Source: Desulfobacterales bacterium (GTDB lineage: Bacteria; Desulfobacterota; Desulfobacteria; Desulfobacterales; JASFBJ01). Taken from it: a stretch of 26,403 bases of DNA. The stretch covers positions 1-26,403 of the forward strand of contig JASFBJ010000006.1 in NCBI GenBank assembly GCA_030149585.1, written 5' to 3'. Below, in pieces: positions 1 to 6,797 of the stretch. Within the stretch, counting starts at the first letter, position 1. Each line of letters begins with the position of its first letter. The position numbers and the translations under genes were made by a program. The notes beneath the pieces were generated by a model. The model was not told the DNA's origin. It did no database searches and was given only the letters and a program-made list of their open reading frames with translations.

Positions 1-164
1 TCCAGGACGATAATGGATTCATTTTTATGAAGTGTATCGTTTGCGGTACGAAACCGGAGCTCCAGTATTTGCAGAACCAGAAAATAGCCGATAATGAAGA
101 CACCGGAAAGAAAAAGCAGTCCCACGATCTGGACGAAGATTTTTTTCTTAGAGGTCAATTTCAT
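1..164 (-). CDS. N-terminal fragment of a membrane-anchored protein (runs off the window)
   Basis: An open frame starts with ATG at 164 and runs off the left edge, giving 54 complete codons. A GGGAGA Shine-Dalgarno lies about 7 nt upstream. The protein begins MKLTSKKK, followed by a strong membrane segment at about residues 9-32 (FVQIVGLLFLSGVFIIGYFL). A polar stretch, RFRTANDTLHKNESI, follows. A positively charged N-terminus, one membrane span and an extracytoplasmic domain are typical of sensor kinases, chemotaxis receptors and related signalling proteins, but no diagnostic domain is inside the window, so the function is not assigned. The gene follows miaA on the same strand after a 58-nt gap and could be co-transcribed with it. 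Confidence 0.7.
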   Translation of the reverse strand, partial: MKLTSKKKIFVQIVGLLFLSGVFIIGYFLVLQILELRFRTANDTLHKNESIIVL

Positions 165-222
165 ATTTTTTCTCCCATTTTATGATGAGATTTTTCCAAC
201 GATCATCATTTAAACCCGTTGA

Positions 223-1164
223 TTATGTATTCGATGCTGTAAACTGATTTATCATTTCAGCTGCTTTTGTTGTTTCGCTGGGACTCAGCCAGATAATTTC
301 CTTGTCGGCCTTAAACCAGGTAAGTTGGCGTTTGGCGTAGCGCCTGGTATCTCTTTTTAAGGTGGTTATGGCTTCTTCCCAGCTCAGCCGCTTGTCTATA
401 AATGCTATAAGATGCCGGTATCCTATAGATTGCATGGATTTTAAATCCTTCTTATAACCTTTTTGTAATAATGTTTTAACCTCATCTAAAAAGCCGTCTT
501 CGATCATCTGATCCACTCTTTGATTAATCCGTTTATATAAAAACTCCCGATCCATTTGCAGGCCGATTTTTAAGGCCTGATAATAATTTTCATCAAATCC
601 ATGCAGCTTTTGCATTTTTGTAATTGGCTGACCGCTAACAAGATAAATTTCAAGCGCCCTTGCAACTCTGTATGTATCATTGGGATGCAGCGCTAAAGCC
701 GCTTTTGGGTCACATTTTTTTAAACGATCGTGCAGAGCATTAACTCCTTTATTCTCAAGCTCTCTTTTTAGCTGAGCCCGAACTTCAAGATTTGCTTTAA
801 CTGGTTTAAACAGACCCTGCAAAAGGGCCTTAATATAAAACCCGGTACCGCCCACAACAAAAGATAAAATGTTTTTTTCCAGGAGCTGATCTATTTTGCT
901 GCGACCCTCTTTGGAAAATTTATTAGCGTCATAGTCCATGTCCGGTTCAATAATATCAATCATATGATGTGGTGCCAGGGCCTGTTCCTCTTGTGTTGGC
1001 TTAGCTGTTCCAATATCAAGCTGACGATAAATCTGCATGGAATCCGCGCTGACAACTTGACCATTAAACTGTCTGGTCAGCTTTACAGCAAACCCGGTTT
1101 TACCTATTCCGGTGGGTCCGCAAATAACTATGATTTTTCCCTTGCCATTATCTTTATTTCGCAT
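223..1164 (-). CDS. miaA: tRNA dimethylallyltransferase MiaA
   Basis: MiaA transfers the dimethylallyl group of DMAPP to N6 of A37 in tRNAs that read codons starting with U; this is the first step towards ms2i6A. The 313-residue product has the P-loop GPTGIGKT at 16-23, the segment DSMQIYRQLDIGTAKP at 41-56, PHHMIDI at 65-71, GGTGFYIKALLQG at 105-117, and the C-terminal RRYAKRQLTWF typical of MiaA. Length is normal for the family. The frame is open further upstream to an ATG at 1206, but those 14 codons give an implausible hydrophobic leader (MFLIYFSIFWILLF) from AT-rich DNA. I therefore start at the ATG at 1164, directly before the conserved core. Neither start has a strong Shine-Dalgarno. 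The partial membrane-protein gene lies downstream on the same strand. Confidence 0.95.
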   Translation of the reverse strand: MRNKDNGKGKIIVICGPTGIGKTGFAVKLTRQFNGQVVSADSMQIYRQLDIGTAKPTQEEQALAPHHMIDIIEPDMDYDANKFSKEGRSKIDQLLEKNILSFVVGGTGFYIKALLQGLFKPVKANLEVRAQLKRELENKGVNALHDRLKKCDPKAALALHPNDTYRVARALEIYLVSGQPITKMQKLHGFDENYYQALKIGLQMDREFLYKRINQRVDQMIEDGFLDEVKTLLQKGYKKDLKSMQSIGYRHLIAFIDKRLSWEEAITTLKRDTRRYAKRQLTWFKADKEIIWLSPSETTKAAEMINQFTASNT

Positions 1165-1298
1165 AAATAATAAAATCCAAAAAATACTAAAGTAAATTAA
1201 AAACATGACGATATTATATTAAAATGAGGCATCTGCTTTTTTTATTATTTTAAAACATTATCTGATTTTTTTCTAAAATATTTTTTTGGTGAATAAAC

Positions 1299-1469
1299 AT
1301 GAATGAATATGAAATTTTATATTTCGATGTATTAGGTGTAGGCTGGATTGTTGAAAAAAATATAATAAGTAAAATCAGATCAAAAGCTTTCCAAAGAGAA
1401 TTATTTGTTGAAAAAACATTATCTGATTTGCTTATAAAAAAGAAACTACTTGATATTCCAAGTGATTGA
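1299..1469 (+). CDS. Doubtful 56-aa hypothetical ORF
   Basis: An open frame starts MNEYEILYFDVLGVGWIVEK and ends LLDIPSD. A weak GGTGA Shine-Dalgarno lies about 6 nt before the ATG. I recognise no family. Composition is plausible for a soluble small protein (many Glu and Lys), but two facts lower confidence. Its last codons overlap the stem of a terminator that serves the opposite strand. It also contains the second copy of a 17-bp direct repeat whose first copy lies just upstream and reads the same KTLSD peptide in plus-strand translation. It may be a decayed or duplicated relic rather than a gene. Confidence 0.25.
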   Translation: MNEYEILYFDVLGVGWIVEKNIISKIRSKAFQRELFVEKTLSDLLIKKKLLDIPSD

Positions 1470-1484
1470 AATTCCAAGTAGTTT
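1443..1484 (-). terminator. Rho-independent terminator of the CoA-transferase gene
   Basis: Ten-base arms AAACTACTTG (1443-1452) and CAAGTAGTTT (1475-1484) form a perfect stem with a 22-nt loop. Read on the minus strand, the stem starts 8 nt after the stop codon of the CoA-transferase gene and is followed by CTTTTTTAT, a U-tract. This is the layout expected of an intrinsic terminator for that gene. Confidence 0.65.
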
Positions 1485-1492
1485 AAATAATC

Positions 1493-2743
1493 CTATTTAT
1501 TTTCACCAAAAATAACTTTATCCTGTCTAAACCGGTTAATATCATCTTTGGTAAATCCTAATTCTGTTAGCACTTCATCTGTATGTTGATCAAATTTAGG
1601 CGCTATTTTTTTCTGGCCAGCACTGTTTTTGCTGAAATGGATCGGATATCCCGGCATTTTTATCCTTCCAAAATCAGGATCATCAAAATCAATAATATAG
1701 TCGTTAATATGAGCCTGCTCATCCTTAAGAATCTCCGGGAATGTAAAAACAGGGCTGAAAATAAGCCCATTTCCCTGCAAAATTTCTATCCACTCATCTC
1801 TGGTTTTTTCAAGAAATATTTTATCACAGATTTCTACTAATTCCGGACAGTTTTTCAACTGCTTTTCTTCTGTGTTAAATCGCGGATCATCTGTTAATGA
1901 CTCATTTCCAATAGATTTACAAAATAATGGCCAATATTTCATTGGCGGGTGATGAACCCCCATAATCCATTTGCCGTCTTTACAGCAAAAGCTATTACGC
2001 AGAGGTGGATTATGGCTGCGCTTCCATGGTAAATTGGAATCTAATTTTAAAAGACTGCAAGCCATCAGGTTTGCGTACATTAACCATGTGGCCGTACCAT
2101 AAAGCGAGACATGAACCTCTTGACCTTTGCCGGTTCTTTCCCTAACCAGAAGAGCGCTTATCATGGCGTGACTTGCGGCTATGGCTGTTGCCTGATCCAA
2201 TATTGCCAGCTGCATTAATACTGGATCTTCAAAACCACTTGAAAACATCATGCCGCCCCTGGCCTGCCCCATGGGATCAAAGGCTCCTATATCTGCAACC
2301 GGTCCTTTTGGCCCATATCCGGAAACATTGGCATGAATTATTTTTGGATTAATTTTAGCTATGCTATCGTAATCAATACCTAATTTCTTTTTAGTACTTT
2401 TCCTTAAATTAGTCAGAAAAACATCTGATTTTTCAAGTAATTTATTGAAAATTTCGCGGCCCTTCGGATTTTTAATATTTAATGTGATCCCTCTTTTGTT
2501 GCGATTGGAAAAATCATACATCATGCTTCGTCCATGGGGCATTTCAAAAGACATTCCCCCAACTCGTACCCATTTTCGTTCTGGATCTCCGTTTTCAGTT
2601 TCGATTTTTATTATTTCCGCTCCCATATCACCTAATATCGCACATCCTCCGGGACCTGCATGAAAAACACCATACTCTAAAATACGAATTCCATCCAAAG
2701 GCCCTGGTAATTCATGATTTCTATCGCTTTTTGTTTTTATCAT
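1493..2743 (-). CDS. CaiB/BaiF family (class III) CoA-transferase
   Basis: Class III CoA-transferases move CoA between carboxylic acids through an aspartyl-CoA thioester. The 416-residue product has the family opening GPLDGIRILEYG (14-25), the segment GDMGAEIIKIE (38-48), NRNKRGITLNIKNPKGREIF (80-99, beginning at the second N), and SGYGPKGPVADIGAFDPMGQ (141-160). D156 in that last block matches the position of the catalytic aspartate of the family. Length is typical. The ATG at 2743 is preceded by AGGAG at ideal spacing. The substrate cannot be read from sequence; no mutase, racemase or dehydratase gene is adjacent. A 21-bp palindrome sits 29 bp upstream of the start and an intrinsic terminator lies just downstream, so the gene looks like a single, possibly inducible, transcription unit. 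Confidence 0.9.
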   Translation of the reverse strand: MIKTKSDRNHELPGPLDGIRILEYGVFHAGPGGCAILGDMGAEIIKIETENGDPERKWVRVGGMSFEMPHGRSMMYDFSNRNKRGITLNIKNPKGREIFNKLLEKSDVFLTNLRKSTKKKLGIDYDSIAKINPKIIHANVSGYGPKGPVADIGAFDPMGQARGGMMFSSGFEDPVLMQLAILDQATAIAASHAMISALLVRERTGKGQEVHVSLYGTATWLMYANLMACSLLKLDSNLPWKRSHNPPLRNSFCCKDGKWIMGVHHPPMKYWPLFCKSIGNESLTDDPRFNTEEKQLKNCPELVEICDKIFLEKTRDEWIEILQGNGLIFSPVFTFPEILKDEQAHINDYIIDFDDPDFGRIKMPGYPIHFSKNSAGQKKIAPKFDQHTDEVLTELGFTKDDINRFRQDKVIFGENK

Positions 2744-2771
2744 ACAATTTCTCCTGAAAAAAGATTTATTC

Positions 2772-2792
2772 TATCTTAAAATATTTAAGATA
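2772..2792. promoter_or_regulatory. 21-bp palindrome upstream of the CoA-transferase gene (candidate operator)
   Basis: Perfect arms TATCTTAAA (2772-2780) and TTTAAGATA (2784-2792) flank an ATA centre. The site lies 29-49 bp upstream of the CoA-transferase ATG, where a repressor would cover the promoter or transcript start. A weaker inverted repeat of the same overall length, TATTAG...CTAATA at 2803-2823, lies beside it. No regulator gene is next to it. It is AT-rich, so chance or a transcript hairpin cannot be excluded. Confidence 0.45.
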
Positions 2793-2833
2793 AATTTTCG
2801 CCTATTAGATAAATTAACTAATATTAATTATTA

Positions 2834-3115
2834 TTATTCAGTCAAGGAAGAAGAAAATTTTAACCAAAGATTAATCACTGGAGGGGTAAAGATAACGGTA
2901 ATGATTAAAATTATAACCTGACCCAATGCTATTATTTTTTCTAATGCTCAAAAGGCAAGCAATAAAAATAGCATAACCTAAAAAAAAAATAAACCTCTTT
3001 TTAGATACACCAGCTTAAATCATCCGGCAACCGCCAACATTTTTGGATCAATATTTACATCAATAATCATACCTCTTTTCAATATTATCATTCCGGCCAT
3101 CCAGATAGGGCTGTT
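2834..3115 (-). pseudogene. Decayed C-terminal part of a Kef/NhaP-type cation:proton antiporter
   Basis: Minus-strand translation gives two antiporter-like blocks broken by stops and a frame change. The first, about 3115-3030, reads MAGMIILKRGMIIDVNI, reminiscent of the GM.ID segment of Kef-type antiporters. The second reads EKIIALGQVIILIITVIF and then TPPVINLWLK before a stop at 2834-2836. The pattern of a hydrophobic helix ending in TPP and a basic tail matches the last membrane helix of the CPA2 antiporter domain. The match is from memory of the family pattern, not from a search, so the family name is tentative; that this is a broken gene is better supported than its identity. Confidence 0.4.
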
Positions 3116-3156
3116 TTAGTTAATTCTTTTAAATTATCGTGTCTATTCTTTTATGC

Positions 3157-3185
3157 TTTACATCAGTCAAAAGAAATGGTATTTT
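3157..3185 (+). promoter_or_regulatory. Candidate sigma-70 promoter of the dksA operon
   Basis: TTTACA (3157-3162) and TATTTT (3180-3185) are separated by 17 nt, 47 bp upstream of the dksA ATG. The -35 box matches consensus at 5 of 6 positions and the -10 at 4 of 6. The region is AT-rich, so a chance match is possible. Confidence 0.4.
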
Positions 3186-3231
3186 TCATTTTTTAGTATT
3201 TTAATAAATTATCCTCTTATTAGGCATTCTT

Positions 3232-3594
3232 ATGAAAAAGAAAGATATTGAATATTTTGAGGAGCATCTTAAAAACAGGCTTGAAGAGCTTTTAAGTCAA
3301 GCTGATAATACTGTTTCGGGAATGATTGAACGTAAAGATAATTTTCCTGACCCCACTGACCGGGCGGCACTGGAATCAGATCGTAATTTCATGCTCAGGA
3401 TTCGAGATCGTGAGAGTAAATTAATAAAAAAAATCAAAAAAGCTCTTAACCGAATTGAGAACGGCTCTTTTGGTATCTGCGAAAAATGTGGTGAAGATAT
3501 ATCTATTCCGCGCTTAAAAGCCAGGCCTGTTACAACTCAGTGTATTAATTGTAAAACAAAAGAGGAGGCTTTTGAAAAAGCCCTTGGATTGTAA
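3232..3594 (+). CDS. dksA: DksA/TraR family RNA polymerase-binding transcription factor
   Basis: DksA binds the RNA polymerase secondary channel and, with ppGpp, retunes rRNA and amino-acid promoters. The 120-residue product has an N-terminal coiled coil (about 1-75) whose tip carries the acidic motif DPTDRA (D40, D43), equivalent to the functional aspartates of E. coli DksA. It then has a four-cysteine zinc finger: C83 and C86 in CEKCG, C104 and C107 in CINC. It is shorter than the E. coli protein (about 150 residues) and lacks an N-terminal extension, which is usual in this group. The start has a modest AGG upstream (TTAGGCATTCTTATG). The 3' end contains the Shine-Dalgarno and start of the next gene, so the two are probably translationally coupled. 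Confidence 0.9.
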   Translation: MKKKDIEYFEEHLKNRLEELLSQADNTVSGMIERKDNFPDPTDRAALESDRNFMLRIRDRESKLIKKIKKALNRIENGSFGICEKCGEDISIPRLKARPVTTQCINCKTKEEAFEKALGL

Positions 3595-4525
3595 AACAAT
3601 TTCCCCATGCGCTGAAATTGATCTCCATATCCACTCAACTGCTTCAGACGGCACCTTTACGCCATGCGAAATTCTTGACCTTGCTGTTCAACAAAATTTA
3701 AAGGCAATTTCCATTACCGATCATGACACTTTGGCGGGTGCCCAGGAAGTCCTTATGCATGGAATTCCGCCTTCTTTAAATTTTTTAACCGGTGTGGAAA
3801 TAAGTGCTGAGCCTCCTCCTTTTTTTGGCCTGTCTGGAAGTCTTCATATCCTCGGCTATGGAGTTGCTCCAGACAATGATGACCTTGATAGTGCATTAAC
3901 TATGCTTCAGCACGCCAGACAAGATCGCAATCCAGCCATTATTAAATGTCTTAACCAATTGAATATTGATATCAGCCTGACAGAGGTTATTGATAATGCC
4001 GGGCATCATCAGATAGCACGACCCCATATTGCAACCCTGCTTGTTAAAAAAAAATATGTTGATTCAATTGACGAAGCATTTAATCGCTATCTTGGCACAG
4101 ACCGACCAGCCTATGTCGATAAATACCGCATCAGCAGTTCAAGGGCAATTGAACTTATTTCAGGTGCAGGTGGAATTCCTGTTTTAGCTCACCCGATTTT
4201 AATTGATGTAAAAAACACCGGGCAGTTTGAAAAACTGACAAAAATTTTGATATCAATGGGATTAAGAGGGCTTGAAGTTTATTATTCGGAACATTCAATT
4301 GAAGATACTATTTATTATTATAATTTTTGCCAGGAGCAGAACCTGCTTATTACCGGGGGATCAGATTTTCATGGAGCTATCAAGCCTGATATTCAAATGG
4401 GAACCGGCAGAGGAAACCTGGCCATTCCCTTTGCAATTTTTGAGACTCTTATAAAGGCCCTTGACTTGCCATCCGCCAAATTTAATAATAGTCTTTTCTC
4501 AACAACTTATAAAATAAAACCTTAG
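3572..4525 (+). CDS. PHP-domain phosphoesterase, RNase AM/YciV (3',5'-nucleoside bisphosphate phosphatase) type
   Basis: PHP-domain proteins are metal-dependent phosphoesterases. Members of this subgroup hydrolyse pAp-type nucleotides, and E. coli RNase AM trims rRNA 5' ends. The 317-residue product has DLHIHSTASDGT (H19, H21, D26), ITDHDTLAG (D50, H51, D52), LTGVEISA (E76), PVLAHPI, GLRGLEVYYSEHS and GGSDFHG, covering the metal-ligand motifs. There is no ATG before the domain. The first usable start is TTG at 3572, inside dksA, with AGAGGAGG just upstream at a short 3-nt spacing; TTG at 3584 is an alternative. The gene lies between dksA and rnc, which supports a role in RNA metabolism over DNA repair or histidinol phosphate hydrolysis, although substrate cannot be proved from sequence. 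Confidence 0.85.
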   Translation: MKKPLDCKTISPCAEIDLHIHSTASDGTFTPCEILDLAVQQNLKAISITDHDTLAGAQEVLMHGIPPSLNFLTGVEISAEPPPFFGLSGSLHILGYGVAPDNDDLDSALTMLQHARQDRNPAIIKCLNQLNIDISLTEVIDNAGHHQIARPHIATLLVKKKYVDSIDEAFNRYLGTDRPAYVDKYRISSSRAIELISGAGGIPVLAHPILIDVKNTGQFEKLTKILISMGLRGLEVYYSEHSIEDTIYYYNFCQEQNLLITGGSDFHGAIKPDIQMGTGRGNLAIPFAIFETLIKALDLPSAKFNNSLFSTTYKIKP

Positions 4526-4531
4526 TTTTTA

Positions 4532-5239
4532 ATGACCCTTATGCCCGATAAACTAGAAAAAAAACTGCGTTATACCTTTAAAAATAAAGACTTGCTTTAT
4601 GAGGCTCTAAGGCATAGTTCTTTTGTCAACGAATATCCTGCTGATAAATTACCAAATAATGAACGTTTGGAGTTTTTAGGAGATGCTGTTTTAAACCTGG
4701 TAATCAGCCACATCCTGATGAATACCTATCCTGAAATGAATGAGGGAGAATTATCCCACGCCAGGGCGAACCTTGTTAATACCATAACACTGGCAACCAT
4801 AGCCAGGGAATCAAACCTGGGCATTCATATCCAGCTTGGTAAAGGTGAAATTCAAACAAATGGCCGCGATAAAAATTCCATTCTGGCCGACACCTTTGAA
4901 GCCGTTACCGCGGCTGTCTATCTGGATGGTGGATTTGAGGCGATATTCAGAATTATTAAAGCCCTTTTTGATTTTTCTTTACAAAAAAGATTATTTACTG
5001 ATTCTGAGCATGACTATAAAAGTCGACTTCAAGAATATTTACAAGAGTTACGCCACCCAGTACCAAACTATAAAGTTATCAGCGAAATCGGTCCTGATCA
5101 TGATAAAACTTTTCAAGTAAAAATTATTGCCTGCGAAATAACAGCCACAGGGGCAGGCAAAAGCAAAAAAAGCGCTGAGCAGAACGCTGCTAAACAAGTA
5201 CTTGCACAACTAACAACCCCAAAAAATGATAGTAAATAA
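4532..5239 (+). CDS. rnc: Ribonuclease III
   Basis: RNase III cleaves double-stranded RNA, including the stems that bracket 16S and 23S rRNA precursors. The 235-residue protein has the signature ERLEFLGDAVL (44-54; catalytic E47 and D51), the second acidic pair in DTFEAV (D120, E123), and a C-terminal double-stranded RNA-binding domain (about 159-229) that ends with KKSAEQNAAKQVLAQL. Length is typical. ATG codons occur at 4532 and 4541, neither with a strong ribosome-binding site, and the gap to the upstream gene is only 6 nt, which suggests reinitiation. The 3' end overlaps the radical SAM gene by 14 nt. Confidence 0.95.
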   Translation: MTLMPDKLEKKLRYTFKNKDLLYEALRHSSFVNEYPADKLPNNERLEFLGDAVLNLVISHILMNTYPEMNEGELSHARANLVNTITLATIARESNLGIHIQLGKGEIQTNGRDKNSILADTFEAVTAAVYLDGGFEAIFRIIKALFDFSLQKRLFTDSEHDYKSRLQEYLQELRHPVPNYKVISEIGPDHDKTFQVKIIACEITATGAGKSKKSAEQNAAKQVLAQLTTPKNDSK

Positions 5240-6260
5240 TACTCATCTACGGCCTTTTATCATCCCGATCTTTCTACCACAGACAGGATGTCCGCATCAA
5301 TGTGTTTTTTGTAATCAAATCGCCATAACCGGGGTTAAATCGTCGAAATACTCAGCTTTGGCTTTGCAGCAGACTATAGAGCAGTTTTTGCAATATAAAA
5401 CCAGCAAAAGAAACAAAGTTCAAATATCTTTTTATGGTGGTAATTTTCTGGGAATTGAAAAAAAACAGGTTCTCTTTTTGCTGTGTGAAGCTCAAAAATT
5501 TATTGATAGGCACCAGGTTCATAGCCTCCGGTTTTCCACAAGGCCGGATACAATCAATCCGGAAAATCTGGCCTTGCTCCAGGGCTTTAATGTAGAGACT
5601 GTTGAATTGGGTGTCCAATCCATGGACGACCGTGTTCTGACCCTGGCAAAAAGGGGCCATACAGCTGAAAACACTTTGCAGGCTGTTTCATTACTAAAAA
5701 AATCAGGTTATGAAATCGGCCTTCAACTGATGATTGGGCTACCTGGGGATGATGAGGCCTCAGTTTTAAAAGGAGCCCGTCAGATAGCCGAACTTTCTCC
5801 TGATTTTGTCAGAATTTACCCAACCCTGGTTTTAAAAAACAGTCCCCTGGCCAAATGGTACCAAAAAGGCAAATATACCCCATGGCCCATTAAAAAAGCT
5901 GTCAACCTGTGTAAACAGCTTTATTTGTTTTTTAAGGAACATAATATTCCTGTTATCAGGATGGGACTTCAGGCCTCTTCAGAGCTGAATAATCCAGGGA
6001 CTATTTTAGCCGGGCCTTATCATCCTGCATTTGGCCATCTTGTTTATTCCCGGATTTTTCTTGATAAGGCTGAAACTCAGCTGCAATATATGGGACCGGA
6101 CAAAACAGAAATTTCTATTAAAATAAACCCCCGGAGCGTTTCAAAAATAAGGGGTTTGAAAAATGAAAATATTATAACTCTAAAAAAAAAATATAGTCTG
6201 GTTTCATTAAAGATTATCTTGGATCCCTCTTTAAGTGAGAATGACATTCATATTATTTAA
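5226..6260 (+). CDS. Elp3-like radical SAM protein
   Basis: The 344-residue protein carries the radical SAM cluster motif CPHQCVFC (C22, C26, C29), followed by the conserved blocks FYGGNF, STRPDTI, VETVELGVQSMDDRVL, GLQLMIGLPGD and RIYPTLVL. The arrangement is that of the Elp3-related radical SAM family (COG1243-type), but the C-terminal acetyltransferase domain of true Elp3 is absent: the protein ends about 100 residues after the radical SAM core. Such stand-alone members are often encoded next to rnc. A role in tRNA or other RNA modification is an inference from family and context. The start overlaps the end of rnc by 14 nt, so coupled translation is likely. No intrinsic terminator is evident after the stop. 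Confidence 0.85.
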   Translation: MIVNNTHLRPFIIPIFLPQTGCPHQCVFCNQIAITGVKSSKYSALALQQTIEQFLQYKTSKRNKVQISFYGGNFLGIEKKQVLFLLCEAQKFIDRHQVHSLRFSTRPDTINPENLALLQGFNVETVELGVQSMDDRVLTLAKRGHTAENTLQAVSLLKKSGYEIGLQLMIGLPGDDEASVLKGARQIAELSPDFVRIYPTLVLKNSPLAKWYQKGKYTPWPIKKAVNLCKQLYLFFKEHNIPVIRMGLQASSELNNPGTILAGPYHPAFGHLVYSRIFLDKAETQLQYMGPDKTEISIKINPRSVSKIRGLKNENIITLKKKYSLVSLKIILDPSLSENDIHII

Positions 6261-6387
6261 AAAAACCTTTTAACTGCGCCTTTTACTCATTAAATTTAAA
6301 CGATGGTGATATTTGGCCGGATATTTTTTACATATAGCGCTTGAGCTTTGACAATATTAATAATTTGATACAGCCATTATATTTTAC

Positions 6388-6417
6388 TTGACCCTTAATA
6401 ATAAAATCATATATAGT
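6388..6417 (+). promoter_or_regulatory. Sigma-70 promoter of the cold-shock gene
   Basis: TTGACC (6388-6393) and TATAGT (6412-6417) are separated by 18 nt and each match consensus at 5 of 6 positions. Transcription would start near 6424, giving a leader of about 117 nt before the ATG at 6541, as in the cspA family. Confidence 0.65.
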
Positions 6418-6423
6418 GAATCT

Positions 6424-6540
6424 AATTTATATGCTTTTCATCGTTATAGTTTAGAGGATTGGTTTTTTTTAAAGCTAAACTCCTTTTGCCACAATGATGG
6501 TAAAGCTTTTTTTTAAAACATGTTCAGGGAGGTTTGTATT
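6424..6540 (+). promoter_or_regulatory. Long 5' leader of the cold-shock gene
   Basis: The interval between the predicted transcript start and the ATG is unusually long and carries a possible stem, AGTTTAG (6449-6455) with CTAAACT (6475-6481). It ends in a strong GGGAGG ribosome-binding site at 6527-6532. Long structured leaders that control stability and translation with temperature are known for cspA; a thermosensor role here is inferred. Confidence 0.4.
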
Positions 6541-6741
6541 ATGGCAAATGGGACGGTTAAATGGTTTAGCGACAAAAAAGGTTTTGGTTTTATTGAGCAA
6601 GAGGAAGGTGGAGACATTTTTGTGCACTACTCTGCGATAAATTCATCAGGTTTTAAAACTCTTGCCGAAGGTGATCGGGTAACATTTGATGTTGAAGAAA
6701 CAGATCGCGGTCCATCAGCTTCAAATGTGGTAAAACAGTAA
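6541..6741 (+). CDS. Cold-shock domain protein (CspA family)
   Basis: The 66-residue product is a single cold-shock domain that binds single-stranded nucleic acid. It begins MANGTVKWFSDKKGFGFI, with RNP1 (KGFGFI, 13-18) and RNP2 (DIFVHY, 25-30), and ends with the usual ASNVVKQ-type tail. The frame is open upstream to an ATG at 6520, but the ATG at 6541 has GGGAGG at good spacing and gives the canonical N-terminus, so I use it. A strong promoter and long leader precede the gene and an intrinsic terminator follows it. Confidence 0.95.
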   Translation: MANGTVKWFSDKKGFGFIEQEEGGDIFVHYSAINSSGFKTLAEGDRVTFDVEETDRGPSASNVVKQ

Positions 6742-6757
6742 ATTAAAAAAGTCAGCT

Positions 6758-6797
6758 AAAAGGCATCTCTTGTTTTGATAAGAAATGCCTTTTTTTT
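6758..6797. terminator. Bidirectional intrinsic terminator between the cold-shock gene and gdhA
   Basis: Arms AAAGGCAT (6759-6766) and ATGCCTTT (6785-6792) form a stem that extends through TCTT/AAGA with one mismatch, followed by a run of eight T on the plus strand. A-rich sequence on the left gives U residues for minus-strand transcripts, so it can also stop gdhA, whose stop codon touches it. Confidence 0.85.

Larger units (their letters stand above)
2744..3231. other. Gene-free gap of 488 bp
   Basis: No intact gene is visible. From the CoA-transferase side it holds the palindrome at 2772-2792, then a decayed antiporter-like sequence on the minus strand (2834-3115), and finally a candidate sigma-70 promoter for the dksA operon at 3157-3185. 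The rest is AT-rich with stops in all frames. Confidence 0.7.

Noticed and set aside
160..222. Short minus-strand frame ending in WKNLIIKWEKKYEIDL
   Set aside because: Only about 24 codons are open, without a start codon, and it overlaps the well-supported start and ribosome-binding site of the membrane protein at 164.
1165..1206. Fourteen-codon hydrophobic extension of miaA
   Set aside because: It reads like AT-rich upstream DNA, lacks a ribosome-binding site, and the conserved MiaA core starts right after the internal ATG at 1164.
6348..6353. Perfect TTGACA upstream of the cold-shock gene
   Set aside because: No acceptable -10 box lies 16-18 nt downstream; the pair at 6388-6417 is better.
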